From Verrucomicrobiota bacterium (GTDB lineage Bacteria; Verrucomicrobiota; Verrucomicrobiia; Chthoniobacterales; UBA10450): a DNA stretch of 19,577 bases. Position 1 is the stretch's first letter; each line of letters opens with the position of its first letter. The DNA is taken from the NCBI GenBank assembly GCA_003219925.1, contig QHQU01000216.1, forward strand, positions 1-19,577, in the 5' to 3' direction. A program made the translations under genes and the position numbers. The notes beneath the pieces were generated by a model, which had not been told where the DNA came from, did not search any database, and saw nothing but the letters and a program-made list of their open reading frames with translations. Of the stretch, positions 14,830-19,577 are shown in pieces.

Positions 14830-15324
14830 TCACTCGATGTCGAGTTCCCGCACTCGCTTTTGCATTCGAACATTTTCGACCGCGTTTCGAATTTTGTCGC
14901 CGAGGCCGATCTTCTTCGACACCGCTTCAATCAAAATAAAGGGCGTCGAAACGTCGGTGGTGTTGATCTGCACGTTTTCGACACCAAAAGCGCGCTCCCA
15001 AAAGGGCTGGCGCGTTTCCAAGTCTTTTACTCGATAAAGCTCGAGTGTATCGGTCACTTTATTGAAAACACCTTCGGTGATTTTCAATCGCTCGCTCGTA
15101 AGTTCGTATATTTTGTTTTTCGTCTGGAGAAAACGCGAAAGCGCGATGAAGATCGGCACGATGGCCGGCGACAAAATGTACGGACTAAAGTCTCTGGCTG
15201 ATTCATTGCGCCAGAGAAAAGCGAAGAGAAGAAAAAGGACGCAAAGGCACAGGGCGCAGAGGGCGAACGCGGCGGCGTTTTTCACTTGCGAAGAGGTACC
15301 GCGCCAGACCGTTTCTTCCGCCAT
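14830..15324 (-). CDS. bPH2 (DUF304, YdbS-like) membrane protein
   Basis: A protein of about 164 residues. Two hydrophobic helices lie at about residues 17-38 and 46-64, followed by a bacterial pleckstrin-homology-like domain (bPH2). The domain is recognised from YELTSERLKITEGVFNKVTDTLELYRVKDLE and the later GVENVQINTTD. The family is found in membrane proteins of uncertain role, some linked to envelope stress or secretion. The ATG at 15324 is the best start, giving MAEETVW. A start 11 codons earlier is possible but would extend across the gap into the divergent nucleotidyltransferase gene. The first helix (ALCALCLCVLFLLF) is encoded by a period-9, repeat-like stretch described in the findings. 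It converges with the aspartic protease gene, with 17 bp between stops. Confidence 0.82.
   Translation of the reverse strand: MAEETVWRGTSSQVKNAAAFALCALCLCVLFLLFAFLWRNESARDFSPYILSPAIVPIFIALSRFLQTKNKIYELTSERLKITEGVFNKVTDTLELYRVKDLETRQPFWERAFGVENVQINTTDVSTPFILIEAVSKKIGLGDKIRNAVENVRMQKRVRELDIE
15221..15270. repeat. Period-9 low-complexity stretch inside the bPH2 gene
   Basis: On the plus strand this reads as purine-rich units such as GGACGCAAAG, GCACAGGGCG and GCAGAGGGCG, spaced at about nine bases. On the coding (minus) strand it gives alternating Leu and Cys codons that build the first membrane helix of the bPH2 protein. I recall similar CTTTGCG-rich dispersed repeats in verrucomicrobial and other genomes, but no second full copy lies in this window. 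Confidence 0.35.
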
Positions 15325-15363
15325 GACGCAATTTGTAGCCAAGCCCTGCGCGAGCACAAGCCG

Positions 15364-16305
15364 GTGATAACGCGCGCCTTCGTCCTAGCTGCGGGAATGG
15401 GAACCCGTTTGCGTCCGCTGACGGACGCATTGCCGAAACCGCTCGCGCCAATTTTTCAAAAACCACTCATCACCTTTGCGCTCGATCACCTGATTGACGC
15501 GGGCGTGAACTCGTTCGTCATCAATACCCACAGGCTTCCTGAATTATTTGCCGCTTTTTTTGCGCGTAACGCTTACGCCGAACACCCGGTCACGCTCGTG
15601 CACGAGCCGGACTTGCTTGAAACCGGCGGCGGAATTAAAAATGCCGAACCTCTTTTTGCTTCCGAACCCTTCCTAACTTACAGCGGGGACATTCTCACCG
15701 ACGTTGACCTTAGGCCGTTGATCGACGAACATTTTCGGCGGGGAAATGACGTCACGCTCGCCTTAAGAGAAACAGGTCTCGGCGCCGATATTGCTTTTGC
15801 CGATGGCAAAGTCATAGATATTGCCAACCGACTCGGCATCGCCGGCCGCTACGATTTCGCTAACATCGCCGTGTGGAGCCCCACGGTTTTTCGACGAATT
15901 CCGCCGGCACAGAAAATCTCTTTCATCCCCGTAGTGACCGAATGGATCAAGGAAAACGGCAGGATTGGCGGAGTCATTCTGAACGACGGGAAGTGGTTTA
16001 ACGTTGGATCGGTCCGCCAATATCTGGACCTTCATCGCACACTCGCCTCAGAAAAATGGAAACCGCACTACGTTCGGATGCCAGAATGGCCTCTGGCAGT
16101 GGCGAGAAATGCCCGCGTGGACCCAACCGCACAGGTGCTCGGCTGCTCTGTCGTGGGAGAGAACTGTTGCGTCGATAGCGAAGCCAAATTAGTGGACACG
16201 ATCCTCTGGTCCGGTGCACAAATTGCTTCTCGAAGTGTGCTGGAAAACTGTATTGTCCGCACTCATCGGACCGCGGCCGGAACCTTACATGACGCCATTG
16301 TTTGA
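15364..16305 (+). CDS. Sugar-1-phosphate nucleotidyltransferase, MurU-like, with C-terminal hexapeptide-repeat region
   Basis: A 313-residue protein of the NTP_transferase family. The N-terminal Rossmann-like domain opens with AFVLAAGMGTRLRPLTDALPKPLAPI, the GxGTRLxPLT...PKPL nucleotide-binding signature (Lys25 conserved). LLETGGGI follows, as in N-acetylmuramate-1-phosphate uridylyltransferase MurU, then the metal-site SGDILTDVDL and WFNVGSVRQYLDLH. After about residue 240 comes a hexapeptide-repeat, left-handed beta-helix-like region (ARVDPTAQVLGCSVVGENC and on), which Pseudomonas MurU lacks but GMP/GlmU-type enzymes have. I choose GTG 15364, because an ATG at 15286 would overlap the divergent bPH2 gene and add 26 unlikely residues. 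It overlaps the kinase gene by 17 nt. MurU is favoured by that partner. Mannose-1-phosphate guanylyltransferase or another sugar enzyme is possible. Confidence 0.8.
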   Translation: MITRAFVLAAGMGTRLRPLTDALPKPLAPIFQKPLITFALDHLIDAGVNSFVINTHRLPELFAAFFARNAYAEHPVTLVHEPDLLETGGGIKNAEPLFASEPFLTYSGDILTDVDLRPLIDEHFRRGNDVTLALRETGLGADIAFADGKVIDIANRLGIAGRYDFANIAVWSPTVFRRIPPAQKISFIPVVTEWIKENGRIGGVILNDGKWFNVGSVRQYLDLHRTLASEKWKPHYVRMPEWPLAVARNARVDPTAQVLGCSVVGENCCVDSEAKLVDTILWSGAQIASRSVLENCIVRTHRTAAGTLHDAIV

Positions 16306-17305
16306 AGTGAAAACCGATTTGCTTCTTCGCCAAACGCGCCGGCGTTTGCCCGCCTTCAGCGAGGGACAAATCGAAATCGCCCCGATCGAAAAGGGCGGTT
16401 CTGATCGGCGGTTCTACCGCGTTCGTTGTGTGCCGGAACAATCACTCATCTTGGTAAAATACAATCTCGAGGGCGCGGAAAACCGGCACTATGTGCGCAT
16501 CGCTGAATTTTTGGCGGAACACAGAATTGCCGCGCCAAAAATCTATTTTCATGACGCGGAGGAAGGGTTGATTTGGATCGAGGACCTGGGTGAGAGCGAT
16601 CTTTTCAGTTTTCGCGACGACACCTGGTTGGTCCGGAGCGCGCTTTACCGGTCAGCCGTGGATGAAATCGCCAAGCTTCACGATTTGCCTGAGAGGGAAT
16701 GGGCCGAGCTGGATGGCGAAATGCCACCGGAGTTTAACGCCACGCTTTATCGGTGGGAGCAGAATTATTTTTTTGAAAATTGTCTCGGCCGAATCTTTAG
16801 GTTGAATGAAGGGAGACTACGCGAGCTCGCCTCCCTACCTGCTCTTGAAAACATCGCGGAGCGACTGGCAGAGTTGCCGAGGGTGTTGGTGCACCGTGAT
16901 TTTCAGTCGCAAAACATCATTGCCCGAAGCGGACATGCTTATCTTATCGATTTCCAAGGGATGCGTCCGGGCCTGGCTGAGTATGATCTGGCATCGCTGT
17001 TATTTGATCCGTATGTCCGGTTCTCGGCGGATGAGCGGGAGGAACTTTACTCTTATTATATGGAGCGCCGCGGCCTGTCATCGACTCCCCAAATGCGGGA
17101 AACGCTTCGGCTATGCGCAATGCAACGCTTGATGCAAGCGCTTGGGGCTTATGGCTTTCTCGGACTGGTAAAAGGCAGCCAACATTTCCTGGCGCACGTC
17201 CCGGCCGCGCTCCGCTCTCTGCGTAACCTGATCGCCGATATTGATTTACTCGAGCCGTTGGGTGCGGCGCTTGCTTGTCTGCCAAAGAATGGCTGGAGTA
17301 ATTAG
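16289..17305 (+). CDS. AmgK-like sugar kinase (aminoglycoside phosphotransferase family)
   Basis: A 338-residue kinase of the APH/choline kinase fold. N-lobe features are EKGGSDRRFYRV, like the DASFRRYFR signature of N-acetylmuramate/N-acetylglucosamine anomeric kinase AmgK, and the lysine in LVKYN. LIWIEDLGESDL forms the hinge. The C-lobe has the catalytic VHRDFQSQNI (Asp204) and the metal-binding IDFQGMRPGLAEYDLASLL (Asp221). AmgK phosphorylates MurNAc at C1, and MurU then makes UDP-MurNAc in a recycling route that bypasses the MurA step. The pairing with a MurU-like gene suggests the same pathway, although true substrate specificity cannot be read from motifs. The ATG at 16289 overlaps the upstream stop by 17 nt. 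A GTG at 16307 is an alternative. The 3' end overlaps the CPBP protease start by 17 nt. Confidence 0.82.
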   Translation: MTPLFEVKTDLLLRQTRRRLPAFSEGQIEIAPIEKGGSDRRFYRVRCVPEQSLILVKYNLEGAENRHYVRIAEFLAEHRIAAPKIYFHDAEEGLIWIEDLGESDLFSFRDDTWLVRSALYRSAVDEIAKLHDLPEREWAELDGEMPPEFNATLYRWEQNYFFENCLGRIFRLNEGRLRELASLPALENIAERLAELPRVLVHRDFQSQNIIARSGHAYLIDFQGMRPGLAEYDLASLLFDPYVRFSADEREELYSYYMERRGLSSTPQMRETLRLCAMQRLMQALGAYGFLGLVKGSQHFLAHVPAALRSLRNLIADIDLLEPLGAALACLPKNGWSN

Positions 17306-18254
17306 CGCAGAGGCCTCTTTTTCCATCCCGAGACTCCGAATCCGACGGCCTGGGATCGTTTTGTCCAGATCGGACGGTGTGGACCCTTTACAGCGTTGGG
17401 TTGCTTGGGGGGCGATGCTCACCGCCAGCGTCGTTCCGATGATTTTCAGTCATTCCACCGGCCACGGCCCGCCTTATTCAGTGCCGGTTGCGCAAGCGCT
17501 CGTCCTTGGGGTGGCGGCCGTCATTGTAAGCAGATCGAGGCGGCTGAGCCCGCTGACCAGATTTCTTTTCACCCTTGCAATCTTGCGTCTGGGATGGTCC
17601 GTAATTGCGCCGATGCTCGGCGAATGGGGGCCAATCCAAAGCTTCGCCACTGGGATGAGCTGGGGACCAAAGATTTTCATGTCGCGTTTGTTGAATGTTG
17701 CCGGCGTGCTCCTGATACTCACCACCTTCATCGGTCGCAATTTCACCACGGACGATCTTTTTCTGCGCATTGGCCAGCTTGATGCGCCGGCCCAGCCAGA
17801 GCCTATCCTGTGGTTCCGCAAGCCGATACCATGGAGCCGGTTCGGCCCGCAATTGCTCGTCATTTTTGGCCTGGGCTTGACCGCATTTTTGTTTCACAGT
17901 CTCCGGCCGAATTTGGGGGAACTATCCCGCTTCCGGCAACTTCTTCCCTGGGCCTTGGCGACCGCGGCCTTAAACGCCGCCAATGAAGAATTCCAATTCC
18001 GGTGCGTTCCTCTGGCGCACCTTCACAACGTGCTACCAGTTCGCGAAGCGCTTTGGTTGACGGCGATTTTCTTTGGGTTGGCGCATTACTTTGGCCAGCC
18101 CTCGGGGCCAATTGGCATCCTCATGGCGACCATCGCGGGTTGGATTTGGGCGAAAAGTATGGTGGAAACGCGCGGTGCAGGCTGGGCTTTCGGCATCCAC
18201 ATGCTGCAGGACGTGGTGATCTTTTACTTCCTCGCCATGTCGATGAAGACCTAG
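17289..18254 (+). CDS. CPBP-family intramembrane glutamic metalloprotease (CAAX/Abi-like)
   Basis: A multi-spanning membrane protein of about 321 residues with the CPBP (ABI/Rce1) domain in its C-terminal half. The first signature is EEFQFR (Glu233-Glu234...Arg238). It is followed by FFGLAHYFGQPSG with the second-motif histidine and GWAFGIHMLQDVVIF with the third. The N-terminal part has several hydrophobic segments that are not conserved in the family. Members cut prenylated proteins in eukaryotes. In bacteria they are linked to bacteriocin immunity, signalling and peptide maturation, and the substrate here is unknown. I choose ATG 17289, which overlaps the kinase stop by 17 nt. It is the last gene of the nucleotidyltransferase-kinase set. 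Its stop interlocks with that of the opposing hydrolase gene at CTAG (18251-18254). Confidence 0.87.
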   Translation: MAGVISAEASFSIPRLRIRRPGIVLSRSDGVDPLQRWVAWGAMLTASVVPMIFSHSTGHGPPYSVPVAQALVLGVAAVIVSRSRRLSPLTRFLFTLAILRLGWSVIAPMLGEWGPIQSFATGMSWGPKIFMSRLLNVAGVLLILTTFIGRNFTTDDLFLRIGQLDAPAQPEPILWFRKPIPWSRFGPQLLVIFGLGLTAFLFHSLRPNLGELSRFRQLLPWALATAALNAANEEFQFRCVPLAHLHNVLPVREALWLTAIFFGLAHYFGQPSGPIGILMATIAGWIWAKSMVETRGAGWAFGIHMLQDVVIFYFLAMSMKT

Positions 18255-18862
18255 CGGACAAATGGGTTGGTTTTGCGTTCCTCACCGATAGTCGTGGGGA
18301 GCCCGTGTCCCGGCAGGACGGTAACATCGTCTCCCAGCGGAAACAGCTTCGCCTTAATTCCCTGGAACAATTGTTGGCCATCACCGCCGGGAAGGTCCCA
18401 ACGACCAACCCCTCCGGCAAACAGAACATCGCCGCCAATCAAAAGCTTTTCGCTGCGCGAAAAGAAGCAAAGGCTGCCAGGGCAATGACCTGGGACCTCG
18501 AGCACCTGAAATTTAACTCCCAGAAAATCGCGCTCATCCATCTCCTGGATAAAAAAATCTGGCGTAACCGGTTCGATTTCAAAGCCGAAGCCGAACTTGC
18601 GGAAAAAATCCGGGTCCGAAATCATCGGTGCGGTATCCGGGTGGCAACCGATCGGGCAGTTAAATCGTCGCTTAATTTTCGCAACGTCGCCGACGTGATC
18701 AATGTGTCCGTGGGTGAGGAGCAGCAGTTTCAAATCGATTCCGCGGGTTTCCAGCCACGCGCAACTACCGTCTGGTGCGTCAAATAGAATCGGCCCGTTC
18801 GGAGCATGAAACAAATAGCAGTTGGTTTCGAAAACTCCGCCGCAAAATGTCTCGTATTTCAT
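18251..18862 (-). CDS. Metallo-beta-lactamase-fold hydrolase (glyoxalase II-like)
   Basis: A 203-residue MBL-fold protein close to the short hydroxyacylglutathione-hydrolase-like (GloB/YcbL) group. The opening VFETNCYLF, the metal-binding THGHIDHVGD (residues 50-59), VPGHCPGSLCF, IGGDVLFAGGVGRWDL and the final VLPGHGLPT are all present. All dinuclear-site ligands are therefore in place. The ATG at 18862 gives the family's usual N-terminus (MKYETF...). A start 26 codons earlier would add a sequence with no similarity. There is no clear ribosome-binding site. The natural substrate is not determined by these motifs: a thioester (glyoxalase II type) is likely, but others are possible. It is convergent with the CPBP gene and divergent from the tail-specific protease gene. 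Confidence 0.9.
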   Translation of the reverse strand: MKYETFCGGVFETNCYLFHAPNGPILFDAPDGSCAWLETRGIDLKLLLLTHGHIDHVGDVAKIKRRFNCPIGCHPDTAPMISDPDFFRKFGFGFEIEPVTPDFFIQEMDERDFLGVKFQVLEVPGHCPGSLCFFSRSEKLLIGGDVLFAGGVGRWDLPGGDGQQLFQGIKAKLFPLGDDVTVLPGHGLPTTIGEERKTNPFVR

Positions 18863-19007
18863 TGGTTGGACCGCCGCGAACCAAAACGTTTTTTGAATGT
18901 TCTGCTTCGCCGATTGTCTTTTAATCGCTGCAGCAGGCATGGATTCAAGGGGAGTTCTTGCTTTCAGGATGCCGATCTGCGAGTATGGAAAACTTCTTTT
19001 TTAGGGC

Positions 19008-19577
19008 ATGAATCATCCTTTTCGTTTATATGCCGCGGTGGCGGCTGTTTCACTGGCCAGCCTGTCTTCAACACCAGCCCTTCCAGCAAAGACCGACTTG
19101 GACAATGTTTGCGTCTCGGTTGGCCGACTGCTGGAGGAAGGCCATTACACCCACAAGCAATTAAACGACGACTTGTCGGGCAAGGTTTTGCGCAGCTATC
19201 TGGAGCTGCTCGATTTCAGTCACCTTTTTTTCACACAGGAGGATGTGAATTCTTTGACCGAAAAATATGGTCCTGCGCTCGATGATGACATTTTGCTGGG
19301 CAACCTCAAGCCGGCTTACGAGATCTACGATCTCTACCAAAAGCGGGTCGACGAAAGGGTCGCCAAGGTAAAAGAATTTCTCAAGCAACCGGTCGATTTT
19401 AAAACTGACGGAACGATTGATTTTCGGCGGGAAAAAAGCCCGTGGCCGAAAAACGCGGCCGAAGCCGACGAGCTCTGGCGTGGCCGAATCACGAGCGAGC
19501 TTTTGCAGGAACATTTGAGCGAGCATCCGATCGAACCCGGGCCCCAGCTGGTAGCGCGCCGTTACGATCGGCTGGCG
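19008..19577 (+). CDS. prc: Tail-specific (carboxy-terminal processing) protease, Prc-like (partial, N-terminal part)
   Basis: The frame is open from ATG 19008 to the window end (190 codons). A short signal peptide comes first (LYAAVAAVSLASLSSTPALPA, cleavage likely near residue 27). The following part matches the N-terminal domain of Prc/Tsp proteases: SVGRLLEEGHYTHKQLNDDLSGKVLRSYLELLDFSHLFFTQEDVNSL, then a helical, Lys/Glu-rich region and WRGRITSELLQEHL. The PDZ and S41 catalytic Ser/Lys domains would lie beyond the window edge. Such enzymes degrade or trim periplasmic proteins with nonpolar C-termini and also act on murein hydrolases and lipoproteins. AGGG ends only one base before the ATG, so the ribosome-binding site is unusually close or not used. 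The gene is divergent from the MBL hydrolase, 145 bp away. Confidence 0.85.
   Translation, partial: MNHPFRLYAAVAAVSLASLSSTPALPAKTDLDNVCVSVGRLLEEGHYTHKQLNDDLSGKVLRSYLELLDFSHLFFTQEDVNSLTEKYGPALDDDILLGNLKPAYEIYDLYQKRVDERVAKVKEFLKQPVDFKTDGTIDFRREKSPWPKNAAEADELWRGRITSELLQEHLSEHPIEPGPQLVARRYDRLA

Noticed and set aside
15286..15363. ATG 15286 as the start of the MurU-like protein
   Set aside because: It would place the start inside the divergent bPH2 gene and add 26 residues before the family's normal beginning. GTG 15364 fits better.
1..19577. CRISPR arrays, tRNA or rRNA genes, insertion sequences, phage genes, DnaA boxes
   Set aside because: No regular repeat-spacer pattern, tRNA-like fold, transposase, integrase or exact DnaA box (TTATCCACA) was recognised on either strand. 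A computed search could still find weak cases.

Overview
The window is a compact stretch of bacterial chromosome, moderately GC-rich by eye. It carries 18 protein-coding genes that I can support, and two of them run off the window edges. I see no rRNA, tRNA, CRISPR array, insertion sequence or phage gene. The gene set points to a diderm (Gram-negative-type) bacterium: heptose-1-phosphate adenylyltransferase for LPS, a tail-specific periplasmic protease, and a putative murein-sugar salvage pair. My best guess is Verrucomicrobiota (Chthoniobacterales/Spartobacteria-like). That rests on gene style and the presence of a DUF4912 protein, and a 16S rRNA or marker-gene search would be needed to settle it.

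Layout. (1) At 1-376 (minus) lies the N-terminal part of a class I SAM-dependent methyltransferase, cut by the window edge. It is followed by about 580 bp without a convincing gene, which hold a nested inverted repeat just upstream of the next gene. (2) At 959-3021 (plus) a stand-alone homocysteine S-methyltransferase precedes metF, forming a methionine/one-carbon pair in the same order as the two halves of YitJ-type fusion enzymes. (3) At 3225-7793 (plus) there is a dense housekeeping run: a TVP38/DedA-like membrane protein, cdd, mnmG, plsY and gpsA. The last four overlap or abut. Inside mnmG, at 5087-5102, is a perfect 16-bp palindrome that matches the ParB-binding site parS. (4) At 7790-9734 (minus) lies a tightly overlapping set, a diacylglycerol-kinase-family lipid kinase, rfaE2 and purN. 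It converges on gpsA with interlocked stop codons. (5) At 9826-10551 (plus) is a DUF4912 protein of unknown function. (6) At 10656-13712 (minus) are two APC-superfamily amino-acid permeases of different subfamilies, probably one operon. (7) At 13808-14812 (plus) is an exported protein with two retropepsin-like halves, each with a DTG active-site triad. (8) At 14830-15324 (minus) is a small bPH2 (YdbS-like) membrane protein. (9) At 15364-18254 (plus) three overlapping genes encode a MurU-like nucleotidyltransferase, an AmgK-like sugar kinase and a CPBP intramembrane protease. (10) At 18251-18862 (minus) is a metallo-beta-lactamase-fold hydrolase. (11) From 19008 to the end (plus) is the N-terminal part of a tail-specific (Prc-type) protease.

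Together the genes cover methyl-group supply (homocysteine methyltransferase plus MetF), nucleotide and tRNA metabolism (cdd, purN, mnmG), phospholipid precursor synthesis (gpsA, plsY, lipid kinase), LPS core sugar activation (rfaE2), putative cell-wall sugar salvage (MurU/AmgK-like), amino-acid uptake and envelope proteolysis. The observations most worth following are the parS-like site inside mnmG, the MurU/AmgK-like pair whose nucleotidyltransferase has an extra C-terminal hexapeptide-repeat region, the two-DTG aspartic protease, and the nested dyad upstream of the methyltransferase gene.
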